NCBI GenBank assembly: GCA_902780985.1 | Contig: CACZHN010000288.1 | Span: 1 to 5,724, forward strand | Direction: 5' to 3' | DNA length: 5,724 nt | Source: an uncultured Lachnospiraceae bacterium | GTDB taxonomy: Bacteria > Bacillota_A > Clostridia > Lachnospirales > Lachnospiraceae | Part shown: positions 1 through 5,696 of the stretch, piece after piece | Layout: each line of letters starts with the position of its first letter | How positions within the stretch are numbered: the first letter of the stretch is position 1 | Notes under the pieces: generated by a model | The model's input: only the letters and a program-made list of their open reading frames with translations | What the model was told of the DNA's origin: nothing | Database searches by the model: none | Made by a program: the position numbers and the translations under genes

Positions 1-584
1 GTTCCGGAAAATCAACACAGATAGAGCTTCTGAAGGAGCGTCTCGAGAAGAGCGGCTATGATGTTCTTATCACCCGTGAACCGGGCGGAACAAGGATCAG
101 CGAGGCAATCCGAGGCGTCATACTTAATAAGGAATATACGGAAATGTCTCCTGTAACGGAAATGCTTCTTTACGCTTCAGCCCGTGCACAGCTGATAAAT
201 GAGGTTGTGGGACCGGCACTGGAGAGCGGCAAGGCTGTTATCAGCGACAGATTCGTGGATTCATCCCTTGTTTATCAGGGAATGGCAAGGGGACTCGGTG
301 TTGATGCTGTGTATGAAGTGAACCTTCATGCCATTGGAGAGTATATGCCGGATGTTACATTTCTCCTGGACCTGCCTGCAGATGTGGGAATAGCAAGAAA
401 GAAGGACCAGAAGGAACTGGACAGAATGGAGCTGGAATCTCTGGAGTTTCACAGGGCGGTGGCCGAGGGCTACAGAAGCCTGGGAGACAGGTTCCCGGAG
501 AGAATAGAAAAGATAGATGCAACTTTACCTATAGATGAGATATGTGGTATTATAAAGGGTAGGATTGAAGAACTTATAGGTTAA
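1..584 (+). CDS. tmk: Thymidylate kinase (dTMP kinase), 5' end outside window
   Basis: Thymidylate kinase phosphorylates dTMP to dTDP with ATP in the cytoplasm, an essential step in dTTP synthesis. The reading frame is open from base 3 and gives 193 visible residues; the first dozen or so, including the start of the P-loop, lie upstream of the window. Visible features in order are the end of the P-loop (SGKST, visible residues 1-5), TREPGGT (24-30, nucleotide-kinase motif), the EMLLYASARAQ helix (53-63), the DRF motif (82-84, usually DRY or DRF), YQG (91-93, thymine site) and a LID region with several basic residues ending in LDRME (131-143). The visible length fits a normal protein of about 205 residues. 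The ATG at 144 is internal, because conserved motifs lie upstream of it. The gene heads the cluster as in Bacillus subtilis, but holB follows directly. Confidence 0.95.
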   Translation, partial: SGKSTQIELLKERLEKSGYDVLITREPGGTRISEAIRGVILNKEYTEMSPVTEMLLYASARAQLINEVVGPALESGKAVISDRFVDSSLVYQGMARGLGVDAVYEVNLHAIGEYMPDVTFLLDLPADVGIARKKDQKELDRMELESLEFHRAVAEGYRSLGDRFPERIEKIDATLPIDEICGIIKGRIEELIG

Positions 585-607
585 ATACATGATTAATCAG
601 GGGCATT

Positions 608-619
608 GGAGGTGGTTTG
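608..619 (+). promoter_or_regulatory. Ribosome binding site that decides the holB start
   Basis: GGAGG at 608-612 lies 7 nt before the ATG at 620 but only 4 nt before the in-frame TTG at 617. The spacing favours ATG 620 as the true start, so the protein begins MDFRHVIGH rather than one residue earlier. Confidence 0.75.
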
Positions 620-1606
620 ATGGATTTCAGACATGTTATAGGACATGAAGATATAATCAGCCGATTCAGAAGCAGCATAGAGGCCGGAAAGGTCAGCCAT
701 GCTTATATCATATCAGGTGAGGAAGGAAGCGGAAGAACTTCTCTGGCTTTCTGTTTTGCCAAAACATTACAGTGCGAACAGGGCGGAACCGATTCCTGCG
801 ACAGCTGTCCGTCATGCCATCAGATGGATACGGGCAATCATCCTGACGTTATATATGTAACACACTCAAAGCCGGGTGTTATCACTGTTGACGAGATCAG
901 AGAGCAGGTCGTTAACAGTATGGATATAAAGCCGTACAAGAGCAGATATAAGATCTATATCATCAAGGACGGCGAGAAGATGAACGTTCAGGCAGAGAAC
1001 GCACTCCTTAAGACTATCGAGGAACCGCCTGAATACGGAATCGTTATAATCATTACTTCTAATCCGGATAAGCTTCTTCCGACCATCAGATCAAGATGTA
1101 TCGAGATGAGCACGAAGCCGGTAAGAGAGAAGGATATCAGGGATCACCTGATCAACAATCTGGGTATCAGCAGCGACAAGGCAGACTTCGCCATCGAATA
1201 TGCACAGGGTAATCTGGGTAAGGCTATCGCCCTTGCCACAAATGAGGATTATCAGGGCCTTATCAATTCGGTCATAGATCTTGAGACCAAGATCTACAGC
1301 ATGGATATGGAAGATATCGCCGAAGCCATAACCGGCGCCGAGCATTATAAGATGAGCATAGGCGAGTACCTTGATCTTATGATGGTATGGTACAGAGATA
1401 TTCTGGTACTGAAAGTTACCGGTAATCCGGACAAGATACTTTTCAAGAACCAGTATTCTGTCATCAGCGAGCAGGCAAAGTACCTGTCCTTCAACGAGCT
1501 TGAGGACAAGTCGAAGGCCATCGACAATGCTAAAATTCGCATCCAGGCAAATGCGAGACTGGATGACATTATGCGTCTGCTTATACTGACGCTTAAGGAG
1601 ATATAA
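620..1606 (+). CDS. holB: DNA polymerase III delta-prime subunit (clamp loader)
   Basis: Delta-prime is the stator of the clamp loader, which works with delta and gamma/tau to open the beta clamp and place it on primed DNA. The 328-residue protein has the AAA+ clamp-loader layout: the HAYIISG strand (27-33), a P-loop-like segment GEEGSGRTS (33-41), a zinc module with Cys52, Cys60, Cys63 and Cys66 in the family spacing, the conserved ENALLKTIEEPP segment (126-137), and the SRC motif (158-160) whose arginine acts in trans on a neighbouring ATPase site. The C-terminal half (about 165-328) is the less conserved lid and collar. The P-loop lysine is replaced by Arg39, which suits a subunit that need not hydrolyse ATP. 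It lies 35 nt after tmk and abuts ricT, with the ricT ribosome binding site inside its last codons. Confidence 0.93.
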   Translation: MDFRHVIGHEDIISRFRSSIEAGKVSHAYIISGEEGSGRTSLAFCFAKTLQCEQGGTDSCDSCPSCHQMDTGNHPDVIYVTHSKPGVITVDEIREQVVNSMDIKPYKSRYKIYIIKDGEKMNVQAENALLKTIEEPPEYGIVIIITSNPDKLLPTIRSRCIEMSTKPVREKDIRDHLINNLGISSDKADFAIEYAQGNLGKAIALATNEDYQGLINSVIDLETKIYSMDMEDIAEAITGAEHYKMSIGEYLDLMMVWYRDILVLKVTGNPDKILFKNQYSVISEQAKYLSFNELEDKSKAIDNAKIRIQANARLDDIMRLLILTLKEI

Positions 1607-2533
1607 ATGAGAGATGTTATAGGTGTTCGTTTCAGGACGAACGGTAAGATATATTATTTCGACCCGAAGGAATACAATGTTCCGGAAGGCTGTTATGTAA
1701 TAGTTGAAACTGCAAGAGGTGTTGAATACGGACATGTAGTTACAGGCAGAAAATCTGTTGATGAGAAGAGCATTCCTCAGGATCTGAAGCCGATCATCAG
1801 ACTGGCAACAGAGGAAGACAGCAGACAGTTTGAAGCCAACAAAGAGAAGTCAAAGAAGGCATATGATATATGTCTTGAGAAGATAAAAGAGCATGAGCTG
1901 GAAATGAAGCTTATTGCGGCTGAGTATACATTTGATAACAGCAAGGTACTTTTCTACTTTACCGCAGACGGAAGAGTTGATTTCCGTGAACTGGTAAGAG
2001 ACCTTGCATCGGTATTCAGAACAAGGATCGAGCTTCGTCAGGTGGGAGTCAGAGATGAGACCAAGCTGGCAGGCGGTATAGGTATGTGCGGAAGAGAGCT
2101 TTGCTGCCACTCTTATCTGTCGGAGTTTATACCGGTATCCATCAAGATGGCTAAGGAGCAGAACCTGTCCCTTAACCCGACCAAGATATCCGGTTCCTGC
2201 GGACGTCTTATGTGCTGTCTCAAGTATGAGCAGGACACATATGAGTATCTCAATTCCAAGCTTCCGAATCCGGGAGATACGGTTACCACTACAGACGGCA
2301 TAACCGGAGAAGTTGCTTCGGTAAATGTACTCAGACAGATGGTAAGAATCCTTGTTGTTGATGAAGAAGGCAACAAAGAGGCTATGGATTACAAGATCGC
2401 GGATCTTAAGTTTAAGCCTAAGCGTCGCCGTCGTCCGGATAACGACAAGCGTAACAAGAACGGAAATGATGATGCGGATCTGAAGGCACTTGAAGCACTG
2501 GAGAAGCAGGATGGAAAGTCAAGTCTTGATTAA
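1607..2533 (+). CDS. ricT: RicT/YaaT family iron-sulfur protein (PSP1 domain)
   Basis: RicT (YaaT) of B. subtilis forms a complex with RicA (YmcA) and RicF (YlbF) that carries [4Fe-4S] clusters and works with RNase Y in mRNA maturation; it also affects Spo0A phosphorelay output. This 308-residue protein matches the family. It has an N-terminal domain starting VIGVRFR with a VETARGVEYGHV strand pair (33-45), a PSP1 core, the YFTADGRVDFRELVRDLA segment (117-134), and two cysteine motifs: CGRELCC (161-167) and CGRLMCC (198-204), the likely cluster ligands. The tail (271-308) is basic then acidic and probably disordered. The start is set by AAGGAG at 1595-1600, inside the end of holB, 6 nt before ATG 1607; the two genes abut, which suggests translational coupling. 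Family membership is firm, but partner genes ricA and ricF are not in the window, so complex formation is inferred. Confidence 0.92.
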   Translation: MRDVIGVRFRTNGKIYYFDPKEYNVPEGCYVIVETARGVEYGHVVTGRKSVDEKSIPQDLKPIIRLATEEDSRQFEANKEKSKKAYDICLEKIKEHELEMKLIAAEYTFDNSKVLFYFTADGRVDFRELVRDLASVFRTRIELRQVGVRDETKLAGGIGMCGRELCCHSYLSEFIPVSIKMAKEQNLSLNPTKISGSCGRLMCCLKYEQDTYEYLNSKLPNPGDTVTTTDGITGEVASVNVLRQMVRILVVDEEGNKEAMDYKIADLKFKPKRRRRPDNDKRNKNGNDDADLKALEALEKQDGKSSLD

Positions 2534-3244
2534 TGAGGCTATGAAAAGAGCCGAGATCAGGGAAAATGAAAGAATAGATGATCTGGATTGCAACGGGTTC
2601 TGTATTATACAGAACCCTTCTTGTTTTTGTTTTGGAATGGATGCGGTGCTGCTGATCTGGGAACCGGTACGGGAGTTATCCCGCTTTTAATGTGTGCCAA
2701 GAAAAAGGGTGCTGCATTTACCGGACTGGAGATCCAGGAAGATATGGCGGATATGGCCATGCGCAGCGTGCGCATGAACAACGCCGAAGACCGAATGAAC
2801 ATAGTTCACGGAGATATAAAGAATATCAGAGAGCTTTTTCCGGGAGGGTCTTTCGATATGGTAACGTCGAATCCGCCTTACATTAAGGAAAGTAACGGCC
2901 TTACCAATCCCAACAGTGCCCTCAATATCGCCAGACACGAGATCCTGGTGGATCTGGAAGCTGTGATAGGAGCGGGCTCCTATCTGTTGAATTCCGGAGG
3001 AAGCTTCAACATGGTACATAAACCTTTCAGGCTTCCGGAAATCTTCGATATTATGAAGAAGTACCGTCTGGAGCCTAAGAGAGTCCAGCTGGTTCAGCCT
3101 TATTCCGATAAGGAGCCGAACATGGTCCTGGTGGAAGCTGTAAAGGGCGCCAAGCCTTTCTGCAAGTTCCTTCCGACTCTGGTGGTATACGAGAAGGACG
3201 GCTCATACACACAGCGACTGCTGGATTACTACGCAAACGACTGA
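2511..3244 (+). pseudogene. trmN6: tRNA1(Val) (adenine37-N6)-methyltransferase, frame broken by internal deletion
   Basis: TrmN6 (YabB in Bacillus, YfiC in E. coli) uses S-adenosylmethionine to methylate N6 of A37 in tRNA1(Val). Two frames together carry the family. The 5' part begins at ATG 2511, with GGAG at 2500-2503 as ribosome binding site and 23 nt overlap with ricT, and encodes ENERIDDLDCNGF, then IIQNP and CFGMDAVLL before running into a stop at 2688-2690. The 3' part, in the -1 frame, resumes at the SAM-binding motif DLGTGTG (2654-2674), then GLEIQ, the catalytic NPPY (2870-2881), ARHE and DKEPNMVLVEA, ending at 3244. Homologues have about 13 residues between DAVLL and DLG, and these are absent here. 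The missing length must be 3n+1 bases, so about 40. The enzyme is probably inactive unless this is an assembly error; the rest looks undecayed. Confidence 0.85.
2595..2633 (+). terminator. Terminator-like hairpin inside the trmN6 coding region
   Basis: A perfect 11-bp inverted repeat has arms GGGTTCTGTAT (2595-2605) and ATACAGAACCC (2607-2617), with a single central base, so about a 10-bp stem with a 3-nt loop. It is followed at once by a T-rich stretch (2618-2633; 12 of 16 are T). The layout resembles an intrinsic terminator, although the stem is only moderately GC-rich and the T tract is interrupted by C and G. It lies 84 nt after the trmN6 start and encodes the conserved NGF, IIQNP and FCFGMD segments, so ribosomes on an intact message would cover it. 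Whether it stops transcription is inference. Confidence 0.45.
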
Positions 3245-3270
3245 TCGCCTGAGTAAAGGAGAGTGACATT

Positions 3271-4122
3271 ATGTCCGGAATACTTTATCTAGTGGCCACA
3301 CCGATAGGAAATCTGGAAGACATGACCTACAGGGCAGTCAGAATCCTTTCGGAGGCGGATATAATAGCGGCGGAAGATACGCGAAACAGTATCAAGCTGC
3401 TGAATCATTTCGAGATCAAAACTCCTATGACGAGTTATCATGAATTCAATAAATACGATAAGGCCGACAAGCTTATCGGGGATCTGCTGGCAGGTAAAAA
3501 TGTAGCGGTGATCACCGACGCGGGAACCCCGGGAATATCCGATCCGGGAGAAGTTCTGGTGGATAAGGCTTACGATAACGGCATTACGGTGGTTCCGGTT
3601 CCGGGAGCATGTGCGGCGGTAAATGCGCTGATAGCTTCGGGACTTCCGACGAGAAGATTCGCATTTGAAGCATTTCTCCCTCAGGATAAGAAGGAGAGAA
3701 AGGCGGTTCTTGCACAGCTTTCCGGTGAGAAGAGGACAGTGATCATATACGAAGCCCCTCACAGACTGACCAAGACTCTGGCTGAGCTCAGCGAGGTTTT
3801 CGGAGAGGAAAGACGACTTACAATATGTAAGGAACTGACCAAGAAGCATGAAAGCTTTAACAGGACTACCTTCAGAGAGGCCATAGCCTTCTTCGAAGAG
3901 CAGGAGCCGAGAGGGGAATATGTGCTTGTTATAGAGGGAATGTCGGATGAGGAAGAGGCTCAGCTTCAGCAGGATAAATGGAAAGACCTTTCCGTAGAAG
4001 AGCATCTTCAGCAGAAGATAGCCGGCGGAATGTCGAAAAAAGAGGCCGTGAAGGCCGTGGCTGAAGAGAGAGGTATTCCGAAAAGGGACGTTTATGCAGT
4101 CTCCGTCGAACTTAAACAGTAG
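3271..4122 (+). CDS. rsmI: 16S rRNA (cytidine1402-2'-O)-methyltransferase
   Basis: RsmI (YabC/YraL) methylates the ribose 2'-OH of C1402 in 16S rRNA, using SAM, near the decoding centre. The 283-residue protein is full length and shows the tetrapyrrole-methylase-type fold in order: LVATPIGNLED (8-17 region), AAEDTR (33-38), ITDAGTPGISDPG (81-93), VPVPGACA (108-115), GLPTRRFAFEAFLP (124-137), YEAPHR (160-165), and the KELTKKHE segment (188-194). A short helical C-terminal domain (about 240-283, with GGMSKKEAVKAVAEERG) is the usual RNA-contacting end. AAAGGAG at 3255-3261, 9 nt before the ATG, gives a clear start. The gene follows trmN6 by 26 nt, as in the Bacillus neighbourhood but without a GIY-YIG (yazA) gene between them. 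No clear intrinsic terminator follows it before the ferredoxin promoter. Confidence 0.96.
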   Translation: MSGILYLVATPIGNLEDMTYRAVRILSEADIIAAEDTRNSIKLLNHFEIKTPMTSYHEFNKYDKADKLIGDLLAGKNVAVITDAGTPGISDPGEVLVDKAYDNGITVVPVPGACAAVNALIASGLPTRRFAFEAFLPQDKKERKAVLAQLSGEKRTVIIYEAPHRLTKTLAELSEVFGEERRLTICKELTKKHESFNRTTFREAIAFFEEQEPRGEYVLVIEGMSDEEEAQLQQDKWKDLSVEEHLQQKIAGGMSKKEAVKAVAEERGIPKRDVYAVSVELKQ

Positions 4123-4147
4123 TAAGATATAACTAAATAAGATTATA

Positions 4148-4177
4148 TTGTGTAAATAAAAACGCTTATAGTATACT
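4148..4177 (+). promoter_or_regulatory. Candidate promoter of the ferredoxin gene
   Basis: TTGTGT (4148-4153) and TATACT (4172-4177) are separated by 18 nt in an AT-rich gap between rsmI and the ferredoxin. Transcription would start near 4184 and give a leader of about 65 nt. An exact 8-base direct repeat, TAAAAACG, lies at 4157-4164 (in the spacer) and 4187-4194 (just after the start), 30 bp apart. The promoter call rests on consensus match only. Confidence 0.5.
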
Positions 4178-4194
4178 CCAAATGGGTAAAAACG

Positions 4195-4222
4195 TGACTA
4201 CTCAACCATTAGTAGAGGGTCA
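4195..4222 (+). other. Possible stem-loop in the ferredoxin leader
   Basis: TGACTACT (4195-4202) can pair with AGTA (4211-4214) and GTCA (4219-4222), leaving an 8-nt loop and a 4-nt bulge (GAGG, 4215-4218). It ends 10 nt before the AAGGAGGA ribosome binding site (4233-4240). It could stabilise the message of a highly expressed gene, but eight base pairs with a bulge can arise by chance. Confidence 0.25.
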
Positions 4223-4248
4223 TTATAATTTTAAGGAGGACTATTAAA

Positions 4249-4419
4249 ATGGCATATGTAATTAGTGATGCATGCATTTCTTGCGGAACATGTGCAGGTA
4301 ACTGCCCTGTTAGCGCTATCTCAGAGGGAGACGGACAGTTCGTTATCGATGCTGATTCTTGCATCTCTTGCGGAACATGCGCAGGCGCTTGCCCAGTTGG
4401 AGCAATCTCAGAAGAGTAA
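4249..4419 (+). CDS. 2[4Fe-4S] clostridial-type ferredoxin
   Basis: This is a small soluble low-potential electron carrier of the kind used in clostridial metabolism with pyruvate:ferredoxin oxidoreductase, hydrogenase or Rnf complexes; the partner here is not shown by the context. The 56-residue protein, normal for the family, has two cluster motifs of type CxxCxxCxxxCP: Cys9, 12, 15, 19-Pro20 and Cys38, 41, 44, 48-Pro49. Each half ends in the usual AIS segment, so the two-fold pseudo-symmetry is obvious. AAGGAGGA (4233-4240), 8 nt before the ATG, is an optimal ribosome binding site. Codon choice is regular (gca, gtt, tct, gga), and with its own promoter and strong terminator this points to high, independent expression. 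The two cluster-coding segments are nearly identical at DNA level (24 of 26 bases; 4273-4298 and 4360-4385). Confidence 0.96.
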   Translation: MAYVISDACISCGTCAGNCPVSAISEGDGQFVIDADSCISCGTCAGACPVGAISEE

Positions 4420-4429
4420 TAAAAGAATT

Positions 4430-4461
4430 AAGCCTGCCGCTTTAAGCGGCAGGCTTTTTTT
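4430..4461 (+). terminator. Intrinsic terminator of the ferredoxin, probably shared with the convergent gene
   Basis: The stem GCCTGCCGC (4432-4440) pairs with GCGGCAGGC (4446-4454) around loop TTTAA, which can close further to 11 bp, and is followed by seven T (4455-4461). It begins 10 nt after the ferredoxin stop. Read on the minus strand the same stem is followed by a T-rich but interrupted tract, so it may also end the convergent membrane-protein transcript, more weakly. Confidence 0.93.
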
Positions 4462-4480
4462 CGTGTCATCCGATACCGGA

Positions 4481-4545
4481 TTAGTCGTTCTTGTAACTTG
4501 ATACATCGATCTCTGTTACTCCACGATCATCATAGATCTGAAGCT
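4481..4545 (-). other. Displaced C-terminal coding segment of the convergent membrane protein
   Basis: On the minus strand these bases lie beyond the present stop codon. They continue the protein if one copy of the 11-bp repeat at 4565-4588 is removed: the frame then reads through to a TAA at 4481-4483. The restored end contains YSVELQIYDDRGVTEIDVSS and finishes YKND, a plausible pair of beta strands for an exported domain. The restored stop sits 20 nt from the terminator, the normal spacing for a gene end. Confidence 0.75.
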
Positions 4546-5508
4546 CTACTGAGTAATCGTAATCATCATCCTTGTATCATCCTTGTATGTGTAGCTCCAG
4601 TACTGAAGGCTGTCTGAGTAGTAGCTGTCTGCAGGCTCGCCGTATGCAGCCTTAACTTCGTCAAGTGTAGCACCCCATGTGATTCCCTTAGGTAATACTA
4701 CTGAAGGATAGTTGTTTGTATCTGTCCATGTAATGTCGATATCTACGCTGTAAACAGATGTTTCCTTGATGTCCTTAGCTTCTGTTCCTGCATTTACAAA
4801 ACCTACATAGTAATCGAGATCCTCATCAAACTTTGGATTTTCTAAGCTGATTGTTGATGTTACCTTATCTTCAGGGTTCATTACATAACCTTCTGCATGG
4901 CCATAATCTGCCATATCGAATGTCCATTCATCACTTATAAGTGCATAATCAAATGGAAGGTGATATACCTTACCGTCAATAGCGATCTGCTCTGAGTAAA
5001 GGTCATCTGAAAGACCGTCTACTGTTGCAGCAGGTGCAGGAGCAGGATTATCAGCTGCTTCAGTAGTAGCTTCAGTAGCTGCTTCTGTAGTAGCCTCAGT
5101 TGTTGCTTCTGTAGTAGCTTCTGTTGTGGCCTCTGTAGTAGCTTCAGTAGTAACTTCCTCTGTTGTACGTTCCTCAGTAACTGCTTCTGTTGTATTTCTT
5201 GCTGTCTCTGTAGATGGTTCATCGCCCTTCTTATTAAGAACAACGACTAATGCGATAATAAGTCCGATGATCACAACGCCGGCTGCGATAGCACCGATAA
5301 TGATCATGTTTTTGTTGTTATTACCTGACGGCGGCATTGGGGCATTCTGCTGTGGTCTGTTATATGGCTGCTGTGGCTGCTGGCCGTAAGGCTGCTGCTG
5401 ATTGTAAGTCATATTCTGGTTGAATGCCTGCTGACCGTTCTGTGGCTGACCGTAAGGGGCCTGTTGATTGTAAGGGGTATTGTTGTTGTTAAAAGTGTTT
5501 TGTGACAT
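4546..5508 (-). CDS. Single-pass membrane protein with TTEA linker and exported domain, 3' frameshifted
   Basis: I do not recognise a named family. The 320-residue product has a Q/N/P/G-rich N-terminus (1-67, with several YNQQ/YGQP-like motifs), one hydrophobic membrane segment (about 68-91) followed by NKKG, a Thr/Glu-rich linker with eight TTEA-type repeats (120-151), a short PAPA stretch, then a domain (about 166-311) rich in Asp, Tyr and Trp. The layout suggests a low-complexity cytoplasmic tail and an exterior domain on a flexible stalk; the topology is inferred. The segment GITWGATLDEVKAAYGEPADSY is typical of small exported Firmicute domains with a G-x-T-x-x-E-V...YG-x-P pattern. AGGAGG (plus-strand 5518-5523), 9 nt from the start, supports ATG 5508. 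The last nine residues (312-320) are out of frame owing to an 11-bp duplication; the intact form would be 338 residues ending at 4481. Confidence 0.85.
   Translation of the reverse strand: MSQNTFNNNNTPYNQQAPYGQPQNGQQAFNQNMTYNQQQPYGQQPQQPYNRPQQNAPMPPSGNNNKNMIIIGAIAAGVVIIGLIIALVVVLNKKGDEPSTETARNTTEAVTEERTTEEVTTEATTEATTEATTEATTEATTEAATEATTEAADNPAPAPAATVDGLSDDLYSEQIAIDGKVYHLPFDYALISDEWTFDMADYGHAEGYVMNPEDKVTSTISLENPKFDEDLDYYVGFVNAGTEAKDIKETSVYSVDIDITWTDTNNYPSVVLPKGITWGATLDEVKAAYGEPADSYYSDSLQYWSYTYKDDTRMMITITQ
4565..4588. repeat. 11-bp tandem duplication causing a frameshift
   Basis: The unit ATCATCCTTGT occurs twice in exact tandem and is followed by AT, the start of a third copy (13 consecutive matches at period 11). 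Eleven is not a multiple of three, so the extra copy changes the reading frame of the minus-strand gene and exposes a TAG at 4546-4548. Deleting one copy gives a longer open frame with sensible protein sequence, so the single-copy state is likely ancestral. Confidence 0.9.
5056..5151 (-). repeat. Eight 12-nt in-frame repeats coding TTEA
   Basis: Residues 120-151 of the membrane protein are seven TTEA units and one ATEA unit, eight consecutive 12-nt units on the minus strand. Synonymous third-base differences between units show that the array is not freshly expanded, but the 12-nt period keeps frame and permits length changes by slippage or recombination. Such Thr-rich stalks are common in Gram-positive surface proteins; O-glycosylation is possible but not shown. 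Confidence 0.9.
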
Positions 5509-5546
5509 TTTCTGTCTCCTCCTATTGAAAATTTAAATCACATATT

Positions 5547-5571
5547 ATCATTCTGTTATTATCAGAACGAT
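5547..5571 (-). promoter_or_regulatory. Inverted repeat at the predicted 5' end of the membrane-protein message
   Basis: ATCATTCTG (5547-5555) and CAGAACGAT (5563-5571) form a 9-bp stem, with one G-U pair in the minus-strand RNA, around loop TTATTAT. The arm at 5563-5571 covers the predicted transcription start near 5568. It may be a protective 5' hairpin or an operator overlapping the start site; the sequence cannot tell which. Confidence 0.4.
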
Positions 5572-5574
5572 ATG

Positions 5575-5603
5575 AAGATAACACAGGAAAATGAGTTTGT
5601 CAA
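5575..5603 (-). promoter_or_regulatory. Promoter of the membrane-protein gene
   Basis: On the minus strand a perfect -35 TTGACA (plus-strand 5598-5603) is followed after exactly 17 nt by TATCTT (5575-5580), with TGT just before it as an extended -10. A 17-base AT-only tract (5608-5624, including A6T6) lies 4 bp upstream of the -35 and could act as an UP element. The leader would be about 60 nt. Confidence 0.7.
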
Positions 5604-5640
5604 CAGGAATTTAAAAAATTTTTTCAGTTTCTTAAGGTCG

Positions 5641-5669
5641 TTGAAGAAAAGAGCTATCTGTGGTAAAGT
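5641..5669 (+). promoter_or_regulatory. Promoter of the gene entering at the right edge
   Basis: TTGAAG (5641-5646) and TAAAGT (5664-5669) are 17 nt apart, and TGG directly precedes the -10, giving an extended -10 form. Transcription would start near 5676, about 20 nt before the ATG at 5697. It is divergent from the minus-strand promoter, and the A6T6 tract lies between the two. Confidence 0.55.
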
Positions 5670-5696
5670 AGAGTGGCTTTGAAGGAGACATATAAA

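Noticed and set aside
1091..1735. Long minus-strand open frame across holB and ricT
   Set aside because: It lies fully opposite two well-supported genes, has no ribosome binding site pattern I can see, and its protein has no recognisable motifs.
2640..2660. Programmed ribosomal frameshift in trmN6
   Set aside because: A -1 shift would join the frames but would not restore the roughly 13 missing residues, and no classic slippery heptamer is visible at the junction.
3289..4005. Minus-strand open frame of 238 codons opposite rsmI
   Set aside because: It is the shadow of a conserved full-length rsmI; the composition is odd and no domain is visible.
4123..4248. Riboswitch in the ferredoxin leader
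   Set aside because: The leader is only about 65 nt, and I recognise no conserved riboswitch core.
4265..4501. Plus-strand open frame of 78 codons overlapping the ferredoxin
   Set aside because: It is out of frame with the ferredoxin, whose eight cysteines and ribosome binding site are clear, and it runs through the terminator.
5056..5160. Regular repeats suggesting a CRISPR array
   Set aside because: The 12-nt units are contiguous with no spacers and encode TTEA in frame within a membrane protein.
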